From: Bacillus sp. FJAT-29937
GTDB taxonomy: Bacteria; Bacillota; Bacilli; Bacillales; Cytobacillaceae
Direction: 5' to 3'
Length of the DNA stretch: 64,000 nt
Assembly (NCBI RefSeq): GCF_001509555.1
Contig: NZ_LMAS01000001.1
Span: 94,971 to 158,970, forward strand
This document shows, one piece after another, positions 34,416 through 45,226 of the stretch (position 1 is the first letter of the stretch; each line of letters begins with the position of its first letter). The translations under genes were made by a program, and so were the position numbers. The notes below the pieces were generated by a model. The model searched no databases. It saw only the letters and a program-made list of their open reading frames with translations, and was not told the origin of the DNA.

Positions 34416-34802
34416 ATGTTGAACCAAAACAAACAACAAGAACAAAGCTTTCAAGAACAGCAAATGCAACAAAAACAACAAGAGGCACAGTTAAATCAAG
34501 GACAATTAGAACAGCAATTTCACATGCAGAAGCAACAGGCATTAAATGCTATGCACAAGGCGGAACAAACGATTCAACAACATGCCTCTTCAATGGATTT
34601 ACAAGCGCTTCAGCAAGCACAGCAGCAGCTCCAGCAAGCAACCGGGCAACTAACGCATATGCAAGGGCTTGCCGTTACGCAGTCCACGACAGCAGAACAG
34701 CAACAATTAGAACAAGTACAGCAGCAAATCGAGCAAGCAGCCCAAACCCTTCAGCTTATTCAATCTTTAGAAAGCGGGAATAAAAGTTTTAAAAAAGGCT
34801 AA
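34416..34802 (+). CDS. Glutamine-rich low-complexity protein
   Basis: A 128-residue protein in which over a third of residues are glutamine, spread in a helical heptad-like pattern (QQAQQQLQQATGQL and similar). No signal peptide, cysteine or membrane segment is present. ATG 34416 has GAGGG upstream. Gln-rich short proteins of this kind occur in Bacillus spore coats and surface layers, but I do not recognise the family. It is last in a small-protein cluster that ends in a bidirectional terminator. Confidence 0.7.
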   Translation: MLNQNKQQEQSFQEQQMQQKQQEAQLNQGQLEQQFHMQKQQALNAMHKAEQTIQQHASSMDLQALQQAQQQLQQATGQLTHMQGLAVTQSTTAEQQQLEQVQQQIEQAAQTLQLIQSLESGNKSFKKG

Positions 34803-34817
34803 ATAGCAGTTAATATG

Positions 34818-34846
34818 AAAAAATACCCCTAGCTTGGGGTATTTTC
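34818..34846. terminator. Bidirectional terminator
   Basis: AAAATACCCC pairs with GGGGTATTTT between the Gln-rich gene (+) and the hydroxylase operon (-). Confidence 0.88.
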
Positions 34847-35323
34847 TGATTCGTTCGCTTCCTGTAATACGGCTTTGATCGCCTCTTTGATTTCTTGATA
34901 TCCTGTGCATCTGCATAGATTCGATTGCATCCACTCTTCAATCACATCATCGTCAGCCTTCGGGTGATTCGATTTTAAAGCATGGCAATTTAGTATGAAT
35001 CCAGGAGTACAGTACCCGCACTGAACAGCCCATTTATCTACAAATGTTTTTTGAATCGGGGAATCTGCCAGACCTTCAATCGTTGTAATAAGCTGATCTT
35101 TCATTTCGATTGTTAAACAGAGGCAGGAATGCATAGGCTCATCATTCACTAGCACTGTACATGCTCCACAATCACCGTTTTCACAAGCCCGTTTCGCTCC
35201 GGTTAGTCCCAGCTCATTTCGCAATGAATGGAGAAGGGTATCAGCCGACCGAATTAGTATCTCCCGCGTATCGCCATTTATATGGAGATTGATGACAGTT
35301 TTTGACGTACTGTTTGAGATCAT
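34829..35323 (-). CDS. Molybdenum hydroxylase, [2Fe-2S] subunit
   Basis: This 164-residue subunit carries two iron-sulfur clusters. The N-terminal plant ferredoxin-like cluster is in CENGDCGAC plus a later cysteine (MHSCLC). The C-terminal four-helix cluster is in QCGYCTPGFIL and CRCTGYQEI. All eight cysteines are present. It passes electrons from the molybdenum centre to FAD. It is the last gene of the operon (ATGA overlap with the FAD subunit) and belongs to the xanthine dehydrogenase/CoxS family. Confidence 0.93.
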   Translation of the reverse strand: MISNSTSKTVINLHINGDTREILIRSADTLLHSLRNELGLTGAKRACENGDCGACTVLVNDEPMHSCLCLTIEMKDQLITTIEGLADSPIQKTFVDKWAVQCGYCTPGFILNCHALKSNHPKADDDVIEEWMQSNLCRCTGYQEIKEAIKAVLQEANESENTPS

Positions 35324-36159
35324 GATATTTCCACTTCCAATCTTTCAAGTGTTTCCTGCAATGCGTTTTTAAAAACGAATTCACGATATTCGGCTGTTGC
35401 CCAAATATCATCGACTATGGAGGCGGGGAGCAGTTTGGTTGCTTCATCAATTCTTTCCATTTGAGAAATCGAAGTGTCATTTAATATGCTCTCCATGTCC
35501 TTTGACCGAAAAGGGAATTCACAGACCCCGCTGAATGCAGCATGAATTTTACGATCGTTTACGAATGCTGCCAGTGATACAATTGGATAGCCGACCTTTG
35601 ACATCTTTGTTTTTTTTACGCTAAAAAACGGCAGCTCTATATAGGGACGATCTACCAAAACCTGTGTTAGAAAATAACCATGCTTCATATTCATTTGCTT
35701 ATCAAATACATCGGCAAGAGGGAGTGTTTCCACACCTTCTTTACCGGCTATTTTTACTTTTGCGTCTGTAAGTAAAAGCGGTAAAACGCTTTCCCGATAA
35801 ATGAGCTTGCTGTGAAGATTCCCACCGAGTGTAATTTTGTTTCTTGACGTATGATCCGCTATTTGCTTTGCTTTCTCTCCTAATAAAGGAAATATATTTG
35901 TCTCGGAAATTTTATTTAAAGAAACAGCGGCGCCAAGTACAACTTGATTACCATCAATGCCGAGCTCCTGGCAATCCGGGATCTCTTTAATATCAATGAC
36001 AGCGTCAGCTTTCATCTGATTCACTCTAGCCATCGTAATAAATTCAGTTCCACCTGAAAAATAGATCACGTTTTTTTCTTGATCAGCAAGTGTTTGAAAA
36101 GTTTGAACAGCCTCTTCAATCGTCGAGGGCCGATAATATTCAAAGTTGAAAGGTATCAT
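35320..36159 (-). CDS. Molybdenum hydroxylase, FAD-binding subunit
   Basis: A 279-residue CoxM/XdhB-type protein. FAD-binding motifs are IYFSGGTEFI (about 33-42) and TLGGNLHS (about 111-118), followed by the CO_deh_flav_C-like C-terminal domain. Coupled by ATGA overlaps to both neighbours. The order of genes (Mo, FAD, FeS) differs from B. subtilis pucCDE (FAD, Mo, FeS). Confidence 0.9.
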   Translation of the reverse strand: MIPFNFEYYRPSTIEEAVQTFQTLADQEKNVIYFSGGTEFITMARVNQMKADAVIDIKEIPDCQELGIDGNQVVLGAAVSLNKISETNIFPLLGEKAKQIADHTSRNKITLGGNLHSKLIYRESVLPLLLTDAKVKIAGKEGVETLPLADVFDKQMNMKHGYFLTQVLVDRPYIELPFFSVKKTKMSKVGYPIVSLAAFVNDRKIHAAFSGVCEFPFRSKDMESILNDTSISQMERIDEATKLLPASIVDDIWATAEYREFVFKNALQETLERLEVEIS

Positions 36160-38501
36160 TGGTTGTTCTCCTTTTTAGCCTTCCAAATGAGTTCAGGAAT
36201 AAGCGGAAGATGGTTTAAATCTGTTTTTGCCGCAGCTGATAATCCGTTCGCAAGCGCGGCAGGCATTCCAATCACACCATATTCTCCTATTCCGCGTGCA
36301 CCATATGGTCCATCTATAGTCGGCGATTCGATAAAATCAACATAGTATTCTGGCTGTTCGCCAAATCTCATAATTTGATAGGACCTCAATTGAGGATTTT
36401 GCACAATCCCATTTTCGTCAAAAATAAACGATTCATGACTGGAAAAGCTGAGCCCCAAGTACATGCCGCCTCGCATTTGCTGAATGGCGGTAGCTGGATT
36501 TATAATCGTACCGCCGTCTAAGACAGTTACGGCTTTTAAAATTTTATAGGTGAAATCTCTTTGATTCCATTCCACTTCGACTGCTTGTGCACCAAGGGAC
36601 CACCATGGACCTGGCTTTCCGAATCCAGTCTCTTTATCCATCGGTGTTAAATGCCTTTGAATATATTTTCCGTGGCCAACAACCTGTCCTTCAATCGCGT
36701 GCCCATTTGGGAATTTATACCCAATGGCAATATCTTTAATTTGCACGCCATATTCTGGGCTTGGCTTCAAAAAGACACGGCCTCCGCCTACTTCTAAATC
36801 CTCGGTGGAGCATTGTAATACGATGGATGCGGTTCTTTTTAATTGATTAATCGCATCTTCAGCAGCGGCAAGCACTGCTCTTCCAGCCAAAAAGGTTGTA
36901 CTGCTCGCTACCGTCCGCCATTGATGCGGATCGAATTGTGTATTTACTTCCATCTTTACGTGAATTTTATTGATATCCATTTTCAGCTTTTCGGCCAAAA
37001 TTTGTGCCAGAATTGTTTTTGTTCCTTGGCCAAGCTCAATGGCTGCACAATTTAAATTGACACTTCCGTCGGCCTCAAAGGTTATAATAACGCCAGATTG
37101 TGCGTTCGTTGTGGTCGTAGATGTCTTCCAAAACAAGCTAATTCCTTTCGACCTTACCTTGTTGCCGCCCATATCGACCACTTGGCCATCGTCCCATTGA
37201 ATAAGTTCTTTAGCACGCCGAATGCACTTATCTGCATCTCCGATATTGCTTGCATTGAGTACCGTCTGGGTAGGGGAGGTATCACCAGGCTTGATTGTAT
37301 TTAACAGGCGAAATTCAATTGGGTCCATATTTAATTTCTTTGCCAGCATATCCATTGTTCTTTCAACAGCAAATGTGAGCTCCGGATGGGCGTACCCTCT
37401 AAAGGAGGTTGCGTATGGATGATTCGTATACATACAGTAAGAATCACACCAAACATTTGGAATATTGTATGGACCTGTACAATCAAGTGCTGCGGCTCTT
37501 GTAATACCTGCTGCTTGATCCGTATAGGCGCCGGAATCAATTAAAAATGTATATTGACCCGCGATGATTTTACCATCTTTACTTACCCCAAGCTTTATCG
37601 TAGCATCAAATCCAATATGGCCAGGGGCTGTAATCAAATCTTCCTCGCGCTCATAATCCAACACAACCATTTTTCCACCCACAGCTTTTGAAGCGAGGTA
37701 GGCGAGGGGTTCTAATTGGACCGTTCCTTTTCCGCCAAATGCACCTCCAATCATAGGTACATGGACGACAATTTTCCCCAATTCAAGATTGAAAAATTGA
37801 TTCAGAACTTTTTTGATTGTAAAAGGAGATTGACTGCAGGAATGAACAATGACCTGACCTGCAGGATTAATTTCAACCCTTGCACTTCTTGTTTCCAATG
37901 CAACATGGTCTGATAAATTAAAGGAATATTTTGCTGTAATTTGTTCAGCGCAATTCTCCCAGGCAGAGATAAAATCTCCCTTGCGAATTTTTATATGGCT
38001 GCCAATATTCGTTCCTTGCTTAGGATATACGTTACTTATAATTTTCATATACTGTCCGGAGTTTTCATGAACTAATGGGGCATTCGTTTGAAAAGCCTGC
38101 TGAACCGAATTAACGACTGGCAGCGGCTCATACTCCACGATAATTTTATTAGCGGCTTCTTTCGCCCGATATTCTTCATCCGCCACAACAATAGCAATCG
38201 GTTCACCATAATAACGCACTTTTTCAAAAGCTAAAGGAGGACGGTCAGCCAAAATCGGCCCAATGTGATAGGGGAACATATCACCTGTCACAATCGCGCG
38301 AACGCCAGGAACCTTCCACGCTTCAGTCGTATCAACCGAGATTATCCTGGCATGTGAATATGTACTTGTTGATAGTTTCGCATGTAAAAGATTAGGTGTT
38401 ACAAAATCACCGATATATTTAACGCTGCCAGCCGCTTTTTCTACACTATCGAATCTTTCCTCAGGTTTACCGATGGAAGTCCAAATATTATCGTTCATCA
38501 T
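36156..38501 (-). CDS. Molybdenum hydroxylase, molybdopterin-binding catalytic subunit
   Basis: A 781-residue catalytic subunit of the xanthine dehydrogenase/aldehyde oxidase family. Visible landmarks are the first domain start (DSVEKAAGSVKYIGDF), the Mo-binding loop IGGAFGGKG, SFRGYAHPE and the catalytic glutamate motif GARGIGEYG near the C terminus. The start has GGAGG nine bases upstream. Purine, nicotinate or aldehyde oxidation are all possible. The context gives no purine transporter, uricase or XdhC-type maturation gene, so I leave the substrate open. It is first of three coupled genes; a terminator separates it from metH upstream. Confidence 0.88.
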   Translation of the reverse strand: MMNDNIWTSIGKPEERFDSVEKAAGSVKYIGDFVTPNLLHAKLSTSTYSHARIISVDTTEAWKVPGVRAIVTGDMFPYHIGPILADRPPLAFEKVRYYGEPIAIVVADEEYRAKEAANKIIVEYEPLPVVNSVQQAFQTNAPLVHENSGQYMKIISNVYPKQGTNIGSHIKIRKGDFISAWENCAEQITAKYSFNLSDHVALETRSARVEINPAGQVIVHSCSQSPFTIKKVLNQFFNLELGKIVVHVPMIGGAFGGKGTVQLEPLAYLASKAVGGKMVVLDYEREEDLITAPGHIGFDATIKLGVSKDGKIIAGQYTFLIDSGAYTDQAAGITRAAALDCTGPYNIPNVWCDSYCMYTNHPYATSFRGYAHPELTFAVERTMDMLAKKLNMDPIEFRLLNTIKPGDTSPTQTVLNASNIGDADKCIRRAKELIQWDDGQVVDMGGNKVRSKGISLFWKTSTTTTNAQSGVIITFEADGSVNLNCAAIELGQGTKTILAQILAEKLKMDINKIHVKMEVNTQFDPHQWRTVASSTTFLAGRAVLAAAEDAINQLKRTASIVLQCSTEDLEVGGGRVFLKPSPEYGVQIKDIAIGYKFPNGHAIEGQVVGHGKYIQRHLTPMDKETGFGKPGPWWSLGAQAVEVEWNQRDFTYKILKAVTVLDGGTIINPATAIQQMRGGMYLGLSFSSHESFIFDENGIVQNPQLRSYQIMRFGEQPEYYVDFIESPTIDGPYGARGIGEYGVIGMPAALANGLSAAAKTDLNHLPLIPELIWKAKKENNQ

Positions 38502-38672
38502 CTATAAAAACCTCCGGGACAATTGTTAGTTTTTGAATGTTATGAATAAGAAAATAAACTTAAATTGAATAAAAACCTCATTTACCAATTTAGCCCATTT
38601 CTAACCTATTTTATCCAACTAAATAATTTACATTCATCACTGCTTTTGGAAGCATTAAAGAATGACAGAATA

Positions 38673-38721
38673 AAAAAAGCCAAAAACGGTTGAATAAAGT
38701 TTCAACGTTTTTGGCTTTTTG
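38673..38721 (-). terminator. Terminator of the methionine operon
   Basis: AGCCAAAAACG and CGTTTTTGGCT form a long stem with T-runs on both sides. It lies just after metH on the minus strand. Confidence 0.9.
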
Positions 38722-38734
38722 TCATGAAAAAGGG

Positions 38735-41700
38735 TTAGGCCTTCGCAACATTAAAATACCTAGCCTCAGGATGAGCAAAAACAATGGCTGATACTGATGC
38801 TTCAGGCTCCATCATAAAACCTTCTGTCAGATTTACTCCAATGTCCTCTGGAGTGATTAATTTAAAAAGCTTTTGCTGATCCTCTAAATTCGGACAAGCT
38901 GGGTACCCAAATGAGAACCTTTGACCTTGGTATTTAGCGGCAAAGCGGTCTTTCATTGTCATATCAACTGGATCAGGGAAGCCCCAGCGATCTCGAATTT
39001 GCCTGTGAACGAGCTCTGCAAACCCTTCAGCTGATTCTAAAGCTAATGATTGCAGGGCATGACATTCAAGGAACCGTCCTTGCTCTTTTAATTGATCGGC
39101 CACTTGCCTGATCCCTCTTCCCGCCGTAACGGTAAAGAAGGCAACATAATCCATCTGTCCGCTTATCTTTGGTTTTAAGAAATCAGCCAAGCATAAATAA
39201 GGCTCAGCCTCTTGTCTTGGGAATTCAAAGGTTTCAATGATTTCAGTTTGTTCTTCATTGTATATGAGAACCTTATCTCCATCTGATTGTGCAGGGAAAA
39301 ATTGATAGACAGCAGCAGGCGTAATCCAGCCATTCGTCTTTGAATCCTCAATTAACCCGTTTACCATTTCGTTCATTTTAACTGCCTTTTCATCACCTTC
39401 TGCTAAAAGCTTTTCCAATTTACCCTTTAAGCCAAGATGATGACCAATTAACATTTGCTTATTTATATAAGGCTCGATATGTGAAATCGTAATGGAATTT
39501 AATATTTTTCTTTTTAGATCCTGTGGTGTAAAAACAGGTACATTTGTATTTAATGCTGGTCTAACTTTCACTGCAGTAGCGACAGCAATCGAACTTCTAT
39601 CAAACGGAACCGCGTTTTGAGCCGCTTCCTGCTTTTCTAATTGTTCGCTTTTTAATTTCTCAAATTCAACCGGATCTTGCAGCTGATTGGCAATCGAGAG
39701 GCCATTCATCGCATCCTTCGCATAGAGAACAAGACCATCATATTCCTTAGCGATTTTCGTATCTGTGAATTTACGAGACAGAGCAGCCCCGCCAACAAGT
39801 ATGGGAATATCAATGCCAGCCTGTTTTAAATCATGCGCAGTAAGGACCATTTGCTGTGCAGATTTCACAAGCAACCCTGATAGGCCAACCATATCTGGCT
39901 TTTCCTTCTTGATTGTTTCTACAAGTTCAGAAGGAGGGACTTTAATTCCAAGATCTACGACTTCAAATCCATTATTACTTAGGATGATGTCGACTAAGTT
40001 CTTTCCGATATCATGGACATCTCCCTTAACCGTTGCCAAAACAATTTTTCCTTTATTCGCACTCGTATCATCCTTTTCCATATGAGGCTCAAGGAAAGAA
40101 ACAGATGCCTTCATGACCTCCGCACTTTGCAGAACTTCAGCAACGATCAGCTGGTTATCATTAAATAGACGGCCAACTTCCTTCATCCCATCCATTAATG
40201 GCCCATTAATGATATCAAGTGGGGCAGGGTAGGTGCGTAGAGCAACTTCCAGATCTGGAAGTAGGCCTTCCTTTGTTCCTTCCACGATATAATAGGCGAG
40301 GCGTTCTTCTAAAGTCATATCCGGCATAATGCTTTTTTGTTCTTTTTTCTTATCTCGGTAAAACTCTGTAAAAGCGGCTAGCGTTTCGTCCATTGTTTCA
40401 AATAATAGTTTCTCAGCTAATTTAACCTCTTCTTTCGGAATAGAAGCGAATCTCTCAAGTTTTTCTGTATTCACAATGGCATAATCGAGACCCGCCTGTG
40501 TGCAATGATAAAGAAATACAGAATTTAGAATTTCACGCCCGACAGGAGGGAGGCCAAAGGAAACATTGCTTATACCTAGTACAGTTTGGACTTCTGGCAT
40601 TGCTTCTTTAATTAAACGAATGCCTTCAACCGTTGCTTTTGCACTTCCAATATATTGTTCATCACCTGTACCGACAGGGAAGACAAGCGGATCAAAAATA
40701 ATATCTTCTGGCTGGATGCCGTATTTGCCGACGAGTAAGTCATAGGAACGCTTGGCGATTTCCAGCTTTTTCTCAGCTGTCACACCCATGCCTTTTTCAT
40801 CAATTGTCCCGACGACAACAGCTGATCCATATTTATGAATAAGAGGAGCGATAGCTGCAAATCTTTCCTCGCCATCTTCAAGATTAATAGAATTAATAAT
40901 CGCTTTTCCTTGTGAATACGTAAGAGCCTTTTCGATAACAGCGTCATCTGTTGAATCAATCACAAGGGGGGCCTTTACTTTCTTGACCAATTCTTTGATG
41001 AAATTTTCCATATCTTGAATTTCTTCACGGTCTGGATCAGCAAGACAAACATCGATGACGTGAGCTCCGCCTTTAATTTGTGCTCTGGCAACTTCAGCAG
41101 CCTCTTCAAATTTTCCTTCCTTAATTAATCGCTTAAACTTTCGTGACCCAATGACATTCGTCCTTTCGCCAACCATGATAGGTCGAAGAGTTGGATCATC
41201 ATAGATAAATGGTTCGATTCCGGATACTTTATGGGTTGTGCTTTTTTCATAGCTTCTTGGCTGATATTTCTCCATTTCATCAGCAATGGCTTTAATATGG
41301 GCAGGAGTTGTTCCACAGCAGCCCCCAACAATATTCAGCCAGCCTTCAGACGCAAATCCGCCTAATTTCAAAGCAAGTGATTCTGGTGTTTCATGATAAT
41401 TTCCTTCTTCATCAGGAAGCCCAGCGTTTGGATAGCAGCTGACTGCTGATGAAGCAAGACCTGAAAGGGAGCGGATATGGTCCTGCATAAACTCTGGCCC
41501 AGTTGCACAGTTTAGACCAACCGCTAACGGTTTCATATGTTCTAATGAAATATAGAATGCTTCGATTGACTGTCCGGCCAATGTGGTTCCCATCGGTTCA
41601 ATCGTTCCTGAGACGATTAAAGGCAGCTTTTTGCCTGTTTTCTTGAATGCGTTTTGAATGCCGATAAAACCAGCTTTCACATTCAGCATATCCTGACTCG

Positions 41701-42187
41701 TTTCAAGAAGAAGCAGATCAGCTTGACCATCAATTAATCCGATAGCCTGTTCTTCATATGATTGTGTCAACGCCTCAAAAGTAGTTCCGCCGGTTACACT
41801 AAGTGTCTTAGTTGTTGGTCCCATAGCACCTGCTACAAATCGCGGCCATTTTGCGGTTGAAATCTGATCGACAGCCTTACGTGCAAGAAGGGCAGCTTTT
41901 TTATTAATTTCATAGGCTTTATGCCCTAAATTGTATTCATCAAGGACAATACTTGTTGCACCAAACGTATTTGTTTCAACAATATCTGCTCCTGCTTGCA
42001 AATATTCCAGATGGATTTTTTCAATGACAGAAGGGGCAGTAATATTTAAATTTTCATTACAGCCATCATATTCCTCGCCTCCGAAATCATCGGCAGTTAA
42101 ATTGGCGTTCTGTAGCATTGTTCCCATAGCGCCATCCATAATGAGAATTTTACTCTTTAGCTGTTCAATTAATTGTGACTTCTGCAT
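38735..42187 (-). CDS. metH: Cobalamin-dependent methionine synthase MetH
   Basis: A 1150-residue protein with the four MetH modules. The homocysteine domain starts with [12 protein letters not shown] and has the zinc cysteines in GGCCGTTP (about 310). The pterin domain has [11 protein letters not shown] (about 350). The cobalamin domain carries [12 protein letters not shown], whose histidine ligates cobalt. The C-terminal SAM-dependent reactivation domain has [12 protein letters not shown]. It makes methionine from homocysteine and methyl-tetrahydrofolate. Start ATG 42187 behind CAAGGAGG, overlapping yitJ by 23 nt; the upstream in-frame ATG lacks a site. B. subtilis 168 itself uses MetE instead, so this strain has, or imports, cobalamin. 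Confidence 0.95.
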   Translation of the reverse strand: MQKSQLIEQLKSKILIMDGAMGTMLQNANLTADDFGGEEYDGCNENLNITAPSVIEKIHLEYLQAGADIVETNTFGATSIVLDEYNLGHKAYEINKKAALLARKAVDQISTAKWPRFVAGAMGPTTKTLSVTGGTTFEALTQSYEEQAIGLIDGQADLLLLETSQDMLNVKAGFIGIQNAFKKTGKKLPLIVSGTIEPMGTTLAGQSIEAFYISLEHMKPLAVGLNCATGPEFMQDHIRSLSGLASSAVSCYPNAGLPDEEGNYHETPESLALKLGGFASEGWLNIVGGCCGTTPAHIKAIADEMEKYQPRSYEKSTTHKVSGIEPFIYDDPTLRPIMVGERTNVIGSRKFKRLIKEGKFEEAAEVARAQIKGGAHVIDVCLADPDREEIQDMENFIKELVKKVKAPLVIDSTDDAVIEKALTYSQGKAIINSINLEDGEERFAAIAPLIHKYGSAVVVGTIDEKGMGVTAEKKLEIAKRSYDLLVGKYGIQPEDIIFDPLVFPVGTGDEQYIGSAKATVEGIRLIKEAMPEVQTVLGISNVSFGLPPVGREILNSVFLYHCTQAGLDYAIVNTEKLERFASIPKEEVKLAEKLLFETMDETLAAFTEFYRDKKKEQKSIMPDMTLEERLAYYIVEGTKEGLLPDLEVALRTYPAPLDIINGPLMDGMKEVGRLFNDNQLIVAEVLQSAEVMKASVSFLEPHMEKDDTSANKGKIVLATVKGDVHDIGKNLVDIILSNNGFEVVDLGIKVPPSELVETIKKEKPDMVGLSGLLVKSAQQMVLTAHDLKQAGIDIPILVGGAALSRKFTDTKIAKEYDGLVLYAKDAMNGLSIANQLQDPVEFEKLKSEQLEKQEAAQNAVPFDRSSIAVATAVKVRPALNTNVPVFTPQDLKRKILNSITISHIEPYINKQMLIGHHLGLKGKLEKLLAEGDEKAVKMNEMVNGLIEDSKTNGWITPAAVYQFFPAQSDGDKVLIYNEEQTEIIETFEFPRQEAEPYLCLADFLKPKISGQMDYVAFFTVTAGRGIRQVADQLKEQGRFLECHALQSLALESAEGFAELVHRQIRDRWGFPDPVDMTMKDRFAAKYQGQRFSFGYPACPNLEDQQKLFKLITPEDIGVNLTEGFMMEPEASVSAIVFAHPEARYFNVAKA

Positions 42188-44030
42188 GCTGTTTCCTCCT
42201 TGCAATCTTGGCACTTGCTTCGTGGGCATATGCTGATAATTCAACAGTTAATTCATATCGCATAAACGGAGTAATTAAATAAATTCCGTTAAATAATTCA
42301 GCAGCAGCATCAATGAGAGATTTAGTTATTGCAATCCCTTCAAGTGCCGCGCGAACTGGATCATCCTTGTAATCAGCCATAATTTTCCGAATGGAATCGG
42401 ATATTTTGATTCCCGGAACCTCATTATGCAGGAACTCTGCATTTTTATGGCTGATTAATGGCATTAGGCCAATATATATCGGGTTTTTTAAATGTTTTAC
42501 TTCTTGATGGACCTCAATTAATTTTTCCTCTGAAAAAACAGGCTGGCTTATAAAGTAATCAGCCCCAAATTCAATTTTCTTCTCAAGTCGCTGTACCGCC
42601 TTATCGACTGCTCTGACATTAGGATTAAAGGCGGCACCAATGGAAAAGGCAGATTTTTCACCTAAATCCTTTCCTAAACTCGATAAGCCTTCATTCATCT
42701 GCTTAATCATCTGAATTAATTCAAATGATGATAAATCATAAACGGAGGATGCCCCTGGGAAATCTCCAACTCTCGCCGGATCACCTGTTACAGCTAATAC
42801 ATCATGCAAACCAAGTGTATGAAGCCCCATTAAGTGGGACTGCAGGCCAATGATATTTCGGTCTCTGCATGTAATATGCACCAATGGTCTTACTCCAATT
42901 TCCTTTTTAACACGATAGCCGAGGGCAGAATTACATACCCTTGGAGAAGCAAGTGAATTATCCGCTAACGTAATCGCATCAATGCCAACATCCTTCAAAG
43001 CTTGTGCACCTTCGAAAAATTTGTTTGTATTTAATTTTTTAGGCGGGTCAAGCTCCACGATAATAGAAGACCTCTCCTTGACTATATCATGTAAAGGAGG
43101 GTTTTCTCGAATAGCAGTAGGAGAATTTGTTATTTTTATTTCACTGCGTTTTTTAATGGTTTTTTCCTTAATAGGCGGCAATCCTTTTAGTTCTGATGCA
43201 AATGCGCGAATATGATCAGGAGTCGTGCCGCAGCAGCCTCCCAATAGTCTAATACCTTGGTCTCGAAAATTACGTGCTGATTGTCTAAAGTATTCTGAAT
43301 CCCCTTCATAATGAAATTTTCCATCTGTATAAGCAGGAATGCTGGCATTTGGATAGGCAGATAGAAATGCATGCTTTGGCAGTGGAACATTTTCCAATGT
43401 CTGAAGCATATGATAAGGGCCTACCCGGCAATTTAACCCGACGACATCTGCACCTAAATATTCTAATCTTGAAAGGGCTTCAGAAACAGGTGTTTGGTCT
43501 TGCAAAATACCAGCCTCATGATGCGAAACTTGGGCTATGATCGGTAAATCAGTTTCTTTTCGAGCAATGGCCAGCACATTTTCAAGCTCCTCAAGGTCAT
43601 AATAGGTTTCTAGTAATATACTATCTACGCCTTCAATCAGGAGGCAATAGAGCTGTTCTCTAAAACTCCTTTTTATTTCATCCAGAGCGACCATATTGGG
43701 CTTAATTCCTCTAATCCCGCCAATTGTTCCAGCTACATAAGTATCCTTTTTCGCTGCTTTCCGCGCATTTCTGACTGCAAACGTATTAAGTTCTTTTACA
43801 CTATCCTCAAGCCCATACCTTTGCAGCTTCAAATAATTGGCAGCATATGAATTCGTTTGAATCAGATCTGCTCCTGCATGGATATATGCTTCATGTATCT
43901 GCTGGATCTGCTCAGCATGAGTAAGATTTAAATTCTCAAAGCAGCTATCCGTTCCATACGAATAAAGAAGCGTTCCCATCGCGCCATCAGCAATCACGAT
44001 CTCATTTTTCAATTTCTCTAGGAAGCTCAT
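42165..44030 (-). CDS. yitJ: Bifunctional homocysteine methyltransferase / methylenetetrahydrofolate reductase (YitJ)
   Basis: This 621-residue fusion has an N-terminal homocysteine S-methyltransferase domain ([14 protein letters not shown], zinc-site GGCCGTTP near 268) and, after a linker at about 290-315, a C-terminal MetF-type flavin reductase domain ([31 protein letters not shown]). The reductase makes the methyl-tetrahydrofolate used by MetH, encoded next. Start at ATG 44030, six bases from AAGGAGG; the ATG at 44036 abuts that site. The arrangement is the same as B. subtilis YitJ. Confidence 0.93.
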   Translation of the reverse strand: MSFLEKLKNEIVIADGAMGTLLYSYGTDSCFENLNLTHAEQIQQIHEAYIHAGADLIQTNSYAANYLKLQRYGLEDSVKELNTFAVRNARKAAKKDTYVAGTIGGIRGIKPNMVALDEIKRSFREQLYCLLIEGVDSILLETYYDLEELENVLAIARKETDLPIIAQVSHHEAGILQDQTPVSEALSRLEYLGADVVGLNCRVGPYHMLQTLENVPLPKHAFLSAYPNASIPAYTDGKFHYEGDSEYFRQSARNFRDQGIRLLGGCCGTTPDHIRAFASELKGLPPIKEKTIKKRSEIKITNSPTAIRENPPLHDIVKERSSIIVELDPPKKLNTNKFFEGAQALKDVGIDAITLADNSLASPRVCNSALGYRVKKEIGVRPLVHITCRDRNIIGLQSHLMGLHTLGLHDVLAVTGDPARVGDFPGASSVYDLSSFELIQMIKQMNEGLSSLGKDLGEKSAFSIGAAFNPNVRAVDKAVQRLEKKIEFGADYFISQPVFSEEKLIEVHQEVKHLKNPIYIGLMPLISHKNAEFLHNEVPGIKISDSIRKIMADYKDDPVRAALEGIAITKSLIDAAAELFNGIYLITPFMRYELTVELSAYAHEASAKIARRKQHAEVTIN

Positions 44031-44047
44031 TGTCATCCTCCTTAGTG

Positions 44048-45226
44048 CTAATTGATTTCTACAAGTTTACCGGATTCAGCTAAAGCTAAAGTGATATCTT
44101 TTATAAGATCATCTGGATTTTCTAATCCTACTGAAAGCCTTAGAAGACCGCTTTTAATTCCTCTAAATTCACGTTCAGCCTCAGGCATGGCAGCATGGGA
44201 CATTTTAGCAGGGTAGGAGAGGATTGACTCAACAGCTCCTAAACTAACCGCAAAAACAGGGATTTTCACTTTAGAAACAAACTCTCTAACTGCCTGTTCA
44301 TTTTCAAGTTCAAATGACAGAACAGCTCCTGGCCCATTTGCCTGCTTAGATTGGATTTGATATTGCGGATGGTCTTCAAATCCTGGGTAATATACATTTT
44401 TTATGGCAGGATGCTCCTTTAAAAATGAAGCAATTTTTCTAGCCGAATTCGTTGAGTGTTCGAGTCTGACATGTAAGGTTTTAATCCCTCTTATAACAAG
44501 CCAAGCATCTTGAACACCTAAGACAGCACCAAAAGAATTTTGCAAGAATCCTAGTTTTTTAGCCAGCTCAGCATCCTTTACGACAGCAAGGCCAGCAACG
44601 ACATCGCTATGTCCGGATAAAAATTTCGTGGCACTATGTAAAACAACATCCGCACCTAAAGAAAGCGGTTTTTGTAAGGCCGGTGTTAAAAATGTATTAT
44701 CAACGAATGTTAAGGCCCCATGCTTTTTTGCCAAGTCAGCAATTGCTTTAATATCGGTCACTTTTAAGAGCGGATTCGATGGGGTTTCCACGTAAAACAA
44801 CTTTGTATTAGGCAATATCGCCTTTTGAACGGCATCTAGGTCCGTCATATCAACAAACGAATGTGCAATTCCAAAACGGGTTAATACTTGGGTGACAAAT
44901 CGGTAGGTGCCGCCATAAACATCCTCTGTTATTAAAACGTGATCATCTTTTGATAATAGAAGAAAGGCGGTTGAGATCGCTGCCATTCCCGAAGCAAATG
45001 CAAAACCATGTGTCCCTTCCTCCAGCTCAGCAATAACTGTTTCAAGAGCTTCACGTGTCGGATTCAGACTTCTGCCGTAATCATATTTCCCAAATGAATC
45101 AAAATCTGTTTGATGAAAGGTGGAGGCATGGTTAATCGGCACACTTACAGCACCAGTGACTGGATCGTACTTATGATTATTATGCAATAGCTTCGTTTCA
45201 AACTGATAGCTCACTTCATTACTCAT
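44048..45226 (-). CDS. metC: Cystathionine beta-lyase MetC
   Basis: A 392-residue PLP enzyme of the Cys/Met family, with the lysine motif [13 protein letters not shown] (about 203) and SYPAKMSHA near the end. It cleaves cystathionine to homocysteine. It follows metI with an ATGA overlap, as in the B. subtilis metIC operon, and yitJ starts 17 bp after its stop. The family is hard to subdivide by sequence; the operon supports the beta-lyase assignment. Confidence 0.88.
   Translation of the reverse strand: MSNEVSYQFETKLLHNNHKYDPVTGAVSVPINHASTFHQTDFDSFGKYDYGRSLNPTREALETVIAELEEGTHGFAFASGMAAISTAFLLLSKDDHVLITEDVYGGTYRFVTQVLTRFGIAHSFVDMTDLDAVQKAILPNTKLFYVETPSNPLLKVTDIKAIADLAKKHGALTFVDNTFLTPALQKPLSLGADVVLHSATKFLSGHSDVVAGLAVVKDAELAKKLGFLQNSFGAVLGVQDAWLVIRGIKTLHVRLEHSTNSARKIASFLKEHPAIKNVYYPGFEDHPQYQIQSKQANGPGAVLSFELENEQAVREFVSKVKIPVFAVSLGAVESILSYPAKMSHAAMPEAEREFRGIKSGLLRLSVGLENPDDLIKDITLALAESGKLVEIN

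Noticed and set aside
36843-37422. Several 65-76 codon plus-strand frames inside the hydroxylase catalytic gene
   Set aside because: They are antisense shadows of a gene with full domain motifs; none has a start signal.
38502-38672. Purine riboswitch before the molybdenum hydroxylase operon
   Set aside because: No conserved purine-aptamer loops could be read on the minus strand.
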